Shown one piece after another: positions 12,601 through 27,600 of a DNA stretch of 64,000 bases. Position 1 is the stretch's first letter. The number at the start of each line of letters is the position of its first letter. The notes beneath the pieces were generated by a model. That model searched no databases, was not told the DNA's origin, and saw only the letters and a list, made by a program, of their open reading frames with translations. A program made the translations under genes and the position numbers. The DNA comes from Rhyzopertha dominica (lineage: Eukaryota; Arthropoda; Insecta; Coleoptera; Bostrichidae), in NCBI GenBank assembly GCA_025024175.1, contig QCXZ01000053.1, positions 8,928,001-8,992,000 on the forward strand. Direction: 5' to 3'.

Positions 12601-15600
12601 AAGTATCACACAAGTACACATCATAATTATGCAGTCATTGGTATTGTGCATTGAACAATTCACTCCAAGTTTTTTCGGAAACTTTGCGGGGTCTCAGATT
12701 TTAAAGTAGCTGGAAGCTTGTTGCAGTGCGGGGCTATTTAGGAAAAACTAGCGTTTAAATTTTTGGTACCTGTGTTTCGGAATTTCAATAATACCGTGTG
12801 CCTTAATTTTTTTTGCAATCTATAAATATCATTCTTTTAACATGGAAAATAAACACATAGACGATAGTCAATAATAAGAAAAACTAGTAATTCGCACAAC
12901 TTAATGTTAATATTTGATGGTAATGCATTTGCATTCAAGTAGACTTTTCAAGGCAAAGTAAGATTTCTGACAAGATACATGACTAGTAAAGACAGATCGC
13001 AGTCTCTAATAACACCTAAATTTTTAACCTTTTTATTTACAGCTATATCACAACCGTTTATGTTTAACTTAAATCTACTCACTATCACGATCATCACAGC
13101 CGATTTAGATGCATTTAGCGCCAGCAAATGAGCACAGCAGAAATGTTAAAAATTGAAGCAGGAGCCTTGGTATGGAATGTAAATGAAATTATAAAAGAAG
13201 TCTAGACCAAGAATACTATACTATATTCTCAAGATGGAAGGAGGCTCTAATACACTGCTCAAAATGGCCTAAAGAACACACACTTTATTATCTNTTCGTC
13301 TGGAAATTTCGTGCCTGACGCGACCAAATGATTTCTCAAATAAGTTCTTGATCAACTGGATCACTATAAATCAAAATCCACCTATTTTCAAGCATAAATT
13401 CTGACTTTAACTTCAGTATTTATGCCTCGGCGTCAAATCGTAGGTTCCTGCGTCAGGCTTGTTTTCCTTTCATTTGTTTTAAACTGAAGTTTGACACATG
13501 TGATAAGGTGTATTCAGTGCAATAATAAAGTGTTCATCGATAAAAGCGTCGTCATTTGACTAGGGATGAAATGTTATGTGCTGTTGGAATGTTAGAGGGT
13601 GGTTGTGCTCAAATTCAAGTTGCGACGACATCTGCCGTGATCTGTAGACTTTGGCGAAGGCACCAAGAAGCAGGCGATGTGGCCGAAAAGCACACAGGTC
13701 CTAGACGCGTTACAACACCAGCCCAGGACCGGAACATTATTATTGAAGCCAGACGTCATCCAGAAACTATGGCAAGCGAGATCGTTTCTCATCTCCAGAA
13801 CTTAGATGGGGTAACAGTTTCAGACCAAACCCTTCTACGTGAAGCAGGTCTACACAGTCGTCGTTCAATTACAGTTCCTGCAATACGCAGGGACAATCGC
13901 GACCGTCGTTTACAATGGGCCCAAGAACATGTGAATTGGATTGATCCACAATAGGGTAATGTTCTCTTCACAATGAGTCTAGGTTTGGGTTTCGGCCAGA
14001 TAGCAGAAGAGTAGGAGTTTGGCGTAGAAAGGGTGAATTAAAGAGGATCAGGCACTTTCAGGAGGCCCATATGTACAGAGGAGGATCTGTCATGGTTTGG
14101 GGCGGTATCATTCTCCACCATAAAACAGACCTCGTTTGCATCGACACAATGACTCAGGATCGATACATTGAGCAAGATTTACCGTATATGCATGACAATG
14201 CACGACCACATATTGGTCAGAGAGTAACCAACTGGTTGGCTGATGAACAGATTCGTGTTCTTCCATGGTCTCCTCAATCGCCATACATGAAACCTATTGA
14301 GCATGTGTGGGACATGCTTCAAAGAAGGTTAACACCATTTATGCCGAATATCCATAACCGTCCTGATTTTGAAAATGTCTTGGAGCAGTGGAACTAAAAG
14401 AATTCAAACCCTACAGCTACTGCAAGCTACAGATTATAACTTCTTGTCTATTAGAAACATTAGTGTTGTTGATACTCGGCAAGTGCTTATTCCAGTCTGA
14501 AGTAAGGCTACAGTTAACAAAACTTGACTCTATTAAATTCAATTGAACACGAAATATCTGATATTCGTGGAATCGTGGAATACAAAATTCATTAAAATTA
14601 TATAAAATGGCTATACATTTGTTAAGGTTACATAAAACATCATGTACATCTGAAAGCAATTTCAAAATATGAAGAGTTGATTTGGTGAAATTTTCAATGA
14701 CAGTACTAGTAACTACTGCATGTTCTTTATAATAATAGAGTTACAGAAAAAAATAGATAAATACTTGTAGGTTGCTTTAAAAATAACCAGTAGGTGTATA
14801 ATTCTATTTAGTTGTAAAATTACGAATACAAATCGAAACATTAGTTATTTCGACACGAAAATATAAGGCGATACAGCAAAATCAAGCGTTTTGGTACGAT
14901 TAGTAAATCTGTGTAGACATGTAGACATGAGTTTAAAATACGCTTGCGGTATGCTTTATTTTTCCTTTGCAATGATTATACTTTCATGAGCAAACTACTT
15001 CTCTTACAAACAAATAATTTTATCCATGCTGCATAGCTTTCGATAGCAGCTGCGTATAAAATATTCAGATGAGACAGCTACTTGTCTAGATATTTCTATT
15101 AAAAGAGTGCTACAACACGTACACATATGTAACATATGCGACGATTTTGACTTTAGGTTAAACGGTGGTTTCAACGAAGATTATCACCTAATGCGTGTTA
15201 GATAAAACAATTTGAGGCGTTTATCAATAAATGATATCTCCACATACACCTGCGACTATATTTTGACAAGAGGTGTAAAAGCCATACTGTAGACAAGTGT
15301 AAATCAATGCATGCTATAATAGGTGAAAAATACCATAATTGGTTCTTTCATATCACGCTAATGTAAGAATATAAAAACACACAATAAGTCACTGCATTNT
15401 TTTGTAACCTTTGATCCACAACATAACGAATTCATTCACCGTTATTAAAAAAGCAGCTACACTAGCTAAATTTGTTAAAGACGTTTTATGCTGTAACCGT
15501 TTCCTAACTTTTAATATTTGCTTAAATCCTTGACACCACGTACAAGTTGGTTAATAATGATAATCTAGACTTAATAATCCCGGTTAAAATCAATATCTAG

Positions 15601-18600
15601 TAAAGAGGTAATTACTACTCATAAATTATGAACTTCTATCTGATTTAATTACTATCTAATTACTTCCAATAGGTAATTTACAGGTGAATATGAAATATAA
15701 ATTTCCCACACGTACAATTTCGGTTTCCAAACTTGTGCTCTTAGATGCTACGTATTTAATATTCTAAAATTATTCTATAAAAAGGCGCACAGATGACAAG
15801 AAAATGTAGCTCATCGGCACATTACTCAACTATATCTACATTTTAATAGACCGACAAACATGGGTTAAGTATGTGCACTTTTTTATACGAAACCTTTGGG
15901 GGGGAATGTAATACGCTATTTTGTTTTGAGCAAATTGGGTAGATTTATACAGGGTTGCCACAAAGTATGGAACCAGCAGGATATTTCAGGTTCTATTCGA
16001 CCGATTTTTCTGAAATTGTGCATGCGCCTATGGGTAATTAAGGGCACATCATTGAAAAGGATATATTTTCCTGGTTTCAAAAATGTATCACACTTGTACA
16101 ATTTGTTGCTTCTGAGTAAGTGTGATAACAAACCTGGGTCTTGCAAAAAACTTCGGGATAAAAGCCATATTCGTTATCGCTAAGTAAGAACAAAAACTCC
16201 AGGTGTCTCCATTTTCGTCGTGACTGTTGATAATTTTCATTCACTTTGTTATTTGCAATCTCAATGCCTCAGTTAACTGAATATGATCGCATCGAAATTT
16301 TGATGATGATTGGTTATGGAGGTAGAATACGAAGTTATTCGGAAGTAGTTGCACTCTACGATGCAATTCATGGAGATCGTGAACCAATTGCCAGATCAAC
16401 AGTTATTAAAACATTGCAACGTGTTAAAATCGTCAAAAACCAGGACGTCCAAAGGTTGCTACGAGTGAGGAAAGTAGCTTCAATGTCCTTTTAGATGTGC
16501 AAGAGAATCCCAAGTGTTCCGTACAACAGCGTGCTCTCACTGACCATATTAGCAGAAAATCTGTCAGAAATTTTAAAAAAAAGAGAGACTTCATGAATAC
16601 AAATTTCACTTATTACAAGAACTGAGTGAAGATGATTTCGATCGCAGGATAGAATTTTGCGAAACTGCTATGAACGTGATAGATGAAGATAGAAACATTT
16701 TAAATTGGATTATGCTTTCTGATGACGCAACTTTTTGCCTTAATGGTAATGTGAATAAACATAGTTAATTGCAGATATTGGTCGGACACAAATCCACATT
16801 GGATGGAACAAGTCCACACAAAACTCCCTCAGAAAGTGAGTGTCCGGTATGGTATTATCGGTGAGCACATTATTGGGCTTTTTTTCATCGATGGAAATTC
16901 GAATGCGGTAAAGTACTTACAGCTCTTTTACTCAAGGCTGCATTACTGCGAGAAAGTAAATGAGGAACATTTGATCTTCTGTAATGTAAATCTGAAAAAA
17001 TACACCATTTTTCACGGAATCATATTTTTCTTTTTTACTTTTTGGGTACCCGATTCACAATAAATTGATCAAACTAGACAATAATTATCACCAGTCACGA
17101 AAAAATGGCAATACCTGGCCTTTTCGTCCATTTTAGCGATAAAGAAAAATTGTTTTCATTTTTTTCGTTCTTGGTCAGGCTCAATTAATCTATTTACACT
17201 TTTCTCAACTCAGAAGCAATAAATTGAGCAAGTGTGATACATTTTTGAAATCAGCAAAAAATACCCTTTTCAATGATGTTCCTCTTAACTCCCCTTCCCA
17301 TTTCAAAAATGCAACTTGCGCTCGTATCTTGGAAACGAGAATTGACACGGAGATAAAAAAATCCAGAAAATGCATTTTAATTACCCATAGGCCCATGCAC
17401 AATTTCAGAAAAATAGGTCGAACAGAACCTGAAATATCCTGCTGGTTGCATACTTTGTAGAGACCTGTATATTATATTACTCGTATATCGTACATAAAGC
17501 ACCACAAAATAAAAATAAAAGTGCGAAACACATTAATTACATCAATAACGAGCTAAGGTACATATTAATTTGTCAACGATAAAATAAAATGTGAATTTCC
17601 TCATTCCATCTTCAATATTAGTTGTTAAGAGAAGAATTTGGGAATACTATAGTCCTTATCTTAAATTAAATATCTTCACTAATAGCATCACCGTGGGTTT
17701 CCTAATACTCTGCTTAAATTCTTTCCTCATTTCGAAGACAGCATCAGAAGTCAGAGTCATTGTAGCCGCAGTGTTTTCTTTACACGGCCTACTTTTAGGA
17801 AAGATTTTGCAGCTCCTAGCTGAAGCTATATGTTTGCTTGAGCTAAAACTGATGTCCAAGCACCACAGCCTTCTAAGAGGTCGCCTAAACACTTCAAAAA
17901 TGCCATCGTCATGTGTAACCTGCCGTCCAACAAATGACCTTGTGATGATTGACATGCTTGTTCATTAACATCCATGAAATGTTGAATCATACCATCTGAC
18001 TCAAAAGCAGCGATATGGAGAACGAAAAACGCTTTCTGAGACAACACACTGTATTAAACAACCCAAAAGTCAAATATTTACAAGTACTACATATCGGCTC
18101 TTATTGCAAAACCATTGTTTCAATTGAAATGGCTAATTAACTGCAAACCTGAATACGCAAATCAGATATACCTAGGTATTGAAACAAAGGATGCTTATAC
18201 AACAGATCATTACTGTTTTTTAGAGATCAACGCACTCACATTCACAATAAAAGGGTCTGATATCGACATATCAAACGCTAAACATTTGAAAATAATTTCG
18301 TAAATGACCATCTAGAAAGTATTCCTATCAGTAAAACAAATAAAATGCAAGTTCAATATCTACCATATTCGTAGACAAATATTTTCGAATTATTAGAGTA
18401 CTGTTATTTGAAAGTCATAAAATAAATTCTAAACATGCTTAACATCATAGAAACAGACAGCATCGCATTGTTCTCTGCTTTTACTCGGTCTATAANNCAG
18501 CTTTTCATTATGCATTATAGCCTAACAAATTGTGTTAAAGATAACTGAAAACATAACATACNATGAGCACCACCAAGAAAAGCTAGACAATAGACAAACT

Positions 18601-21600
18601 GTTTTTACATTATTCTGCTCGTTACAACACTGTTTAAACATTTGTCGAATTTCTTATCCAATTATTTTATTGGCCCCAAAACTATTTTATTTACAATAAA
18701 AAAAAAGCTCACGATATAGAAAATAAATTTAAAAAAATATTTTTCCAAAAAAAGTTTTTGTTTTTCCTTTGTTATTTATTTATATACAGAAGCACAAACA
18801 GGATGAACCTAAAACAGTGCTTACAACTTATTCAATAATGAAATTAACACAGGATAGAATAAACCACACCGCAAAACAGAAGCTATTAAAGTGTAAAATT
18901 AATACCTATGTCTTATTCCAAATCAACACCTTTTATGATTATAACATTATGTAAGAAGTAAACTATCAAGATACGAAAGGAAAAAAAAAGAATTTATTGG
19001 TGAAGCACTTTTCTCCGAAATAAGTATACAGAATTACTAAAATCAACTTCAAGTGATGGATTAGTTAGCCTGTTTAATGACTTGTACTTCTAAAAGTGGG
19101 GAGTTTGCATACGCATTAGTGAAATGTACTGGTGCATAAAACAAATTATGAGAACTAGTGTTATAGGTACACAGAAAGCACCAAAATATTCAGCATACTC
19201 AAAATAACTGTCGAGTCCACTGCATCAGTACAAATGCTGTGTGGATAACTAAGATCTGCAAAACTTCGTCGCTGCTCCTGAGGCAGCACACGAAAATGTT
19301 CACGAATAAGATCAGTACTTTGCAGATCCAGACGAAGTTAAGCGACATATCTAAGGAATTTGTTCTGAATCGTTTAATGTACATACACAATATATTGCGG
19401 ATTCCAAATAACCAAATATTCAACAAGCTACTGTTTATACTACAATCAAATTTTATAATGCTCTTATTCCTAGTAAATGATATCGCGCAACATTTATCAA
19501 TGTTAAAGAAAAGGCTATTACTCTGGCCGTAGGATTGCAGCCTTTCAAAATCCTCCTGGAGAAGTTTGCATTTGTCTACAAAAGAAACACAACGGTAGAG
19601 TTTTAAATCATCAGCATACATTACAAAATTGGAATGTTTGAAACAATTGGAAATGACATTTATATAGATATTAAACAACAAAGGATCTAGATGTGATCCT
19701 TGAGGGACATCTGAAGTTATTTCTACTTGATAAGACTTAACCCTACCAATCTTCACAAACTGACTCCTGTCAAACAAATACGATTCAAACCATGCAAGAA
19801 GAGAATCACACACACCAATTTATTAAGCATTATAAAATGATCAATTTTTTCAAACGCTTTGCTGAAAGCTGTTGTTGATTGTCCATTTGTTATAATAAAA
19901 ATTCTGTGTCCACAAACAAGTTAGAAACCACTGAGCGTCCACTCATAAAAACGTGCTGAGAAGGACAAATCAGAAATTTTACGTGGAAGAAGACATGATC
20001 GTATATAATTGATTCAAAAATTTTAGCGACAATGCACAGCTTTGATACTGGGCGGTAACTAGCAACAAAACTTTTATTACCTGATTTAAGAATAGGCGAT
20101 ACCGCAGCAGTTTATCAATGAAAGATAGCACTAAACTCAAAACAGATACGAATATGGTAAAATAAGGTTAAAACTAGCAAAAATTATACGAACGTAAGAT
20201 CGTTAAAATTAACAGTTTTACAATTAATATGTTCTACGTAAAACGGAGTATGGCGCCAAATCTAATTAGCAGCTGGCGTCAAGTTAAACTTCATTTCAAA
20301 TTAATCCAGTCGGTAAAATATCGCATGTGCTAATCTGCCCAATCGGCAATGTCAGTTGTCCATGTCAATTATTCCGGCATTTCTTCAATGCAAAAACTGA
20401 GGAAGATCTCCGACCAAAATGTAGATATAGAATTATCTCTTTAATAATATCAAAAATTTCAGGGTTGATTTGAAGGACTGACATCTTACCACTTTATAGC
20501 TTATGCTTATATGATACACTCGTTGAGCGTCGATGGAAAAAAATGCTTTTAGAACCCATAAATGCAATGTATGGTAATACAGGATTACGCAGTCTTACCA
20601 TTGCAAATAAAATTTAATGCTCGTTCTTTGCTATTCAAAAACTTCACCGCCATTTGAAAAAGCATGAAAATTAGTATTATTTATTTTCCATTGGATAATG
20701 GGGTGTAACTCAAGCCCTCAAAACGTATATACAAAATAGTTCTCACACCGCTGGAACATCAATTTATATCTGTGCTACGCGACTTGTTATTTCTTTCATA
20801 ATTTAAATCAAATGTTTTAATTCAACCCAAGTCTAGGTACTATTAAACTGTAAATGTATAATTCACCAAAATTACTGTCCAATAAGTCACAACATCAAAA
20901 CTAGAATACAATAAAAGATAATCTCTCAAGCACTTGCTTCTCAAAGAACAGACTTATAAATGTTACGACTTATCAAAATTTATATTACCAAATTAATTCT
21001 GGCTAGTCATAAAGATAATTTACATGAAAGTTAACAACCGCTGGTAGATAACTGTTGATAACGTTTATCGAGCAAACACCTGAATAATATTCCTGCAACC
21101 GGTATCTATATATAACCATATAAAAAAATAAGTCATTTCTTGTTACATTACTTTTGAATCGGCTTCACAGAACTGAATTACGAATATCTCTAGCTTTCAC
21201 AGTATACTTCGCTGTTAGCATGCTCGGGGATTTAGGCTGATGCCCAGGGCGGCAAATATTGAGAGGCGGTAATTGGCACCAATAATGCCTAAACATGCAA
21301 GAAGCAATTTCTATTAGAGGGTCGTTCTTCAGTATTGTTGATTTTTATAACCATTTTGATTATGCAGATTTAATCGTTAGCACGTGGACAGAGTATAATT
21401 ATATGTTTAAAAGGATATTAGAATATTAGAATATTAAAATATACAGGATGTTCCACAATTGAGTTTCCTTTAAAAGTGTACACCAACTATGTGAAACATA
21501 TCAATTTTCTAAATAAAGAAAAATGAATGTTTATTGTTTAAAAAGAAAGAATAATTATAATTTCTCTAAAATGCTATTGTAATTTTACATTAAGAGGAGC

Positions 21601-24600
21601 ATTTACTTGGAGCGATCGGGCAGAAATGTAAACTATGCAACCCATATTACCAGCGGGACATGGGACGTAAGAGGGTAGCCGATAGGTTGAAATCACGCAA
21701 AGATCGTACGAGCAACAGACGGGCTAAACTAATATTCGGAAAGTTGTTGACTGTAGTGTGTGCATAAAAAAGTAAGCATGATATTAGTAACTTGCTATGA
21801 TATTATACCAGGTTATTCAAAATATGGAATAACCCATTTATTTCTGTAAATATGAACTATATAACATTTCATTCTAACTGCATGTCGACTATGATTTCTG
21901 GAGGAACTTTTATAATAATTTTCCTTCCGCCTCCCCATTGCTTCGACAGACACTAAATTAATGTGAAAGAGCTTTTAACATTAAACTTGTCCCGTGTAAT
22001 TACTAATTAGACATACAATCTTAGAAATCCAGTCATATCGATCATTCCTGACAGGATTGTNTCTTAGCCTCACTGTTCAGTGGATACCNCGCGACGGACC
22101 TGGTGGGGATGGGCATTCGCATTTCGCTCTCGTGACGGATTCGTGCGAAACGGTTTGCGGTTTTAGATTTTTTGAATGTTTTTACTCATTTATCGTGCCC
22201 ATGTTTTTGGTAGTGTACAAAGAAATATGTAGCTACAACTTGGAGTTCGAATTTTTCGTTTATGTGNCTTAGTTTTCGAGAAATAGCTCGCGAAAAATAC
22301 GCATTTTTATGCAAAATATAATAACAAATATTTATATTACCGTACCAATTTCAGAAAAAACTCGAACTCTACGTTGTAGCTACATCTTTTGTCATTGCCA
22401 TGTCGAAATTTCACTTCGAAAAAGTTGCGAATAACTCGGTAAAATGTAAAACGGTAGGTGCTTAAAATGACCTGATTTGCTCTAGGTAAACGCCCCTCTT
22501 AAAGCCCGTTGTAATTATCATCCGACACTACATTCTCAACGATCAAAATTCTTCTGCATGCACTTTGGACTTAAAAAGCAACTTTTCCAAGGTGTGATGG
22601 ATAATATCTGACATAATTATTTTAGCGTGTCTTTTACATTATGTAGTTAGGCTAGTGATTTTTTGGCTATCTTAGAGCGTTCGGGAACGAAAAATTAGAT
22701 GTTTGTGTTTTCTATTTACCACATGTTAGAGCTATTGTTTGGAACCAAAATGTAAACAATGTGGGGAGGGTGGAAATGAGAAAACGTGGATTTGTAGATC
22801 GCCTTATGATGGTTTTCATGCTTAGTGCGGTTTTATTCAAAGAAGCAGGTACAGTAAACTACTTTTACTTCCACATCCAACGGATGGGAAGTATTGTATC
22901 GCGAAAAAAATTTTCAAAAATTTTTATTTGCTCATTCGCTTTAAAATGGCCAAAAAAAATTTGAGCAAAAACAAATTTCTTATCTGTGTTTGTGGACAAC
23001 ATAACTTTCGAAAGACTTAATATATGAATTTGGTAGACGTATAAATCTCACCTACCCAAAGCGACCTATTGTTTGTGGGGTAAGTAGGGTATCGGGAAGG
23101 GGACGAAATTGGGAGGTAACTACCCTTTTTGCAAATTTTAATTTTTTTTCGTTTTAGTATGTGATTAGTAGTATAACTGCGAGTATTATTCGTTCTTATA
23201 AATTTTCGGTGCAGCAAACTGTTTAGAAGATATTAGCAAAAAAACGTCACTTAAAGAAAACGGTTTTTCATAAATATCTCCGAATATATTTAATATATTC
23301 CAAAAATGATAATACCATCAGATAGGACATAAAATTTCTCACAAAAAGTGTCTTAGAAAATTTATTCAAAATTTTGACATTTTCGAAATATTTCCAAAAA
23401 GCCTATTTTGGACCCTGCTCGTAGGATTTTTTTTAAATTTTGGTATTATATAGAATATCAAATTTCTGATCAGAAAGCGCTCTTGTAATTTTTTTGTTAA
23501 GTTATAAATTTCGAGTTATTTGGAAAAAACGATTTTAAAATTTATATATTTTTGGTAATATCACGAGGACTGTTCGTCTTAGAAAAAATGTGTAGAGAGG
23601 AAAAATGCTCAAAACCTGATTATTGAACGTATAGTACAAAAAATAAAAACGTAAATATAATTTTGACAATTGGATGTGGAAGTATTGATTCAATTTGAAG
23701 CGGTTTTTATATTAATATGTGACTGTTGTTTGTCTTAATTGTCTTCCTTGTTTATTCCGGTCACATTTTCTTTGGTATATTTTTGTACTAAGCCAGCTGT
23801 TGCGAGATCCTGGGTATCAACGACTGTAAATGTGAGTGTGAATTGGAGTAATTTCGTGTTTTATCGTTATCGTTATTTATCGGGGTGTTGCCCATATTTT
23901 TGATGCGAGTTAATGACTAAGATGTATGTACGGGTCTATCACGAATATTTCTCCCTGCAATTTTGTGTTCAGGCGCCCTAAAATGGGTCCTTGGGCATGA
24001 ATGTCGTGCTCTTGGTCGCATTTATATGGGGCCATTAATCATGATGCAGGTTTCTACTCCACGTTCATTAATTTCTTGATGCGTTATTTACCTATTTAAT
24101 GCCTCACAACTGCTGACTTGTTTCATTTTCATAATTTGTTTGTTAATAAATATTAACAGTGGATGTGTGTCTTTTATTTTGTCTCATATTGGCGTAGCTC
24201 CCTCCTTATATTTACGCGAATATTAAAGAACTTTCTGAGGTTATGGTGTAATTATATAAAGATAATTATTTTATATACATATTTTAATCCAAATTCATCA
24301 TTTGTGGCCACTTTTTTGTTTGCTATGTAATAATAATAATAATTGTCTTTATTCAGTACCACTCAGCACAATACAAGTAAAATTTTTTGTTTCAAAACTT
24401 TATAGATACAATAAAAAATGATGAACAAGCATAACATAGGTACTGAAAAGGGGAAGTTCAGCCAACCTTCAAGAGTTAGCTGCTTTTCCACTTAACCTTA
24501 TTATCACAGTACCAAAAAAAGCAACTCAGCCCGATTCAAACTACAAAAATGACCTCCAAACGACATAAGTTTAGATTTTTGAGGACTAATCATAAGCGAG

Positions 24601-27600
24601 TGACGTTAGCAGCCCTAAAGAAACTAGCCAAATCTTCATTCAGAGTGTGCATTAAATGCATAATAAAGCTGAGTGTAATCAGCGTACAAGTGCTATTTGC
24701 TAAACCTAATGCTAGAGACAACTGGGTATTTGCCATGTATTTATATTTTATTAAATTGCATATTAATAGGTAGCGTCTAATCCACAAAACAGCCGTGAAA
24801 GCTTATAATTTCGAAAAAATGGATCGTAAGGCGTATTTTTAATATTAAAAATGTGAATATTTAAAGGGTCCGCCAAAACGCGAACATATTGGCGTTGACG
24901 TCAGGTTTCTTGTAAATGGCCGCTTGTTTACTTCTGGGGTCAGCGCGTCACGCGTCAGCCTCAGCCCGTCAATTTATCAGTTTGTTGTTTGCGTTCATTT
25001 TGTAACAAGCAAATTAAAATAAGCCAAGAAAAAGTGAAATACTTATGAGTTATGACTTTTGATGGCATGCTCATTGTTATGGAATTTGTGTACAGCGACG
25101 AGCGGTTCAACGCGGCGGAGATGAGAAACGTAAAAGCAATAGCATAAGTAAACTTTTTATCAAATTAACGTGGCATTGATAATCTGATCACAGTGGGTTG
25201 TTGGAAACATACTGTTTGTAAACATAAAAATGTAAGAATCAAAAATCTACTTAAAAACTGACATTTAGTTTAGAGGTCAGAATAAATATAAATTGCCATT
25301 TACAAAAATTTTGTTGGCTGTACTGACTGAAGTGCTTTTATAACCATGTACAAATACATAATAGATGCCTGTAATACTACATAAATCACTTTTTGGTGCT
25401 ACCTGCTCTTACATCGTCCTTTTAATAAACACCACACAAAAGCTTTTCCAATACAAGAATGATACTACACCATTAAACAGCACGCTCCTCGGTAATGTTT
25501 ACATGACACTTGACGTCACGAGTTGAATAACCTTGGATAGAAGCGTTTTGGCGGTGACTCCTAAGATTCGAATTTCAGACCTGAAATTCTCTACCTACAA
25601 ATATTTTTTTTGCTTTTTAACATGGGGTACGATATATATGCACTTCAAGATTCATTTTACGTAATTTTCAAAAAAGTGATAATACCCAATTAGACTTACT
25701 CTTAATATTACATTTATAATAATTATAAGCTGCGGATCTGGTGTAAAGTTTGTGTTTTGGATAGACAAGAAGTAGCTGTTTAAATCATCAGGGTTCCTAA
25801 GGTAATCAATATTTATTTACTAATTTCAATGCACGCCGCTTTGCGTAGACCCCTATCTATGGATTATTACACAAGGTAAAAGCAATTCCAAAAGGAGCAG
25901 AACAAAATTAAATTTTTTCTTGGACTTTAAGGCTATGGTATAAAGCATAGAATTGTAGAAAAGTTATATGAGCAATATTTAAAAAAGCGATATTTTTTCA
26001 GGCTAAAAACGAAAAAGTTGTAAATCCGACCCTGGCTCTTAATATTATAATAATGTTATAGAGCGAACTTGTTTACGAGATTTGTTTATCGCTTATTTCG
26101 ACTTTCACAGGAAGTTGCGCCCAATCAGTGCCCGAGTGATTCAATCCAAACATCTAGCACGATTCTAAATAACATTGATAAACACGGCCATGTCAGATGA
26201 ATCACCTAGGTGACGATTTTGTCGCATGTTCATTTGCCTTTTGCGGTATCTTTCAAGTCATTAGCAAATTACAAATTTCGATTTGAACATTGGACCTAAC
26301 AGAAAATTCATGTCAAAGCCGGCGATCCAACAAGTCCGCAACTAGCGACGTGCGTTTTTTTTGCTTCAAGGCTAATGAAAAGAGTAATTTGGTCGGCAAA
26401 AACATCGTGCCAAACAAAGTCGCCTACGTATGCCGTTGCTATTCATGCCATTCAGACAAAGTCCTTCGAGTAAACTTGACCCAAAAACTGATTTAGTCAC
26501 GGTAAGAGAATGCTGTTAAGTATTTTAATGAGTAACATATAGGTAAACGTAATTATCGATAAATGGCGCACTAATCGAGCAAAATAAGTTGTAAAAATTG
26601 CAACTAGGTTAGAGTTATACGACTGTTTTTCAGTTTTTAGCAGTCTGTTTCCCGTAAAATCTTTCAACCAAATCGTATAATTACGCAATTCACGGAACGA
26701 TATTTCCTAGATAATAAAATTATTCTAGAAACATCAATGATTACGAAACTATAGTAGGTATTAGAATGAAACAATCTTTCAATGTATGGGCATCATCCTT
26801 GTTTAGCAATTTTACTTACCCCTCCACCCTCCCACTGATCTGAGATTTGTAGCGGTTTCGTATATAAATATAATGAAACTCCATTCCTCTTTTCTCGATT
26901 GGCTACAAATAATTATGTATGTGCTCCCTCAATAACTGCGGGCGATATTAGGAACAAGCTCTTTCAAAACAGGGAATATGCCCTGATATGATCCAGTCAT
27001 TTTCATAAAGGAATGCATGGATAATCTGTTGACTCCTCTTCAGATAATTTTCAATAAATCATTAGGAGAAGGTGTTATCACGTATTATAAAAACAGAAAA
27101 GGAAACAAAAATTATTATTGAACTGCAAAATAATCATACAGGTGTATACCGCTCACGCAATGGGCAAATACCACGACTAGCTGTAGGAGTGGGCTGGGTT
27201 CAAACTTCACAGCTAATTTCAAAATTAAAAAGATAACCAAGGCGCCAGATAATTTTAAACCCAACAAAGTTGTCCGATAAATCACTGACAAAAAATTATC
27301 AAAATAACAGTGACAGTAGGTTTGCGGAAATACAAAAAAGACTATTACTAAGCGTTTATTACAGAAGTAAAAATTAGTGACACACTTTGGTTGAAATTAA
27401 ATTTGAATGGATTTTTAGAATTTAAATTTATTAGATATAAAGCCGGATGTACTAAATCAAGTGAATCCCAGTGTTTACTGCAATTTCCAAACATATGAGT
27501 GAGCATTCATATTTACAATCGTTGGAAAACCAATAGCACAAGGCTTCGAAATAAAGTTAAAGTGTTATCAATTAGTACAAACGCCACAAAATATATATTA

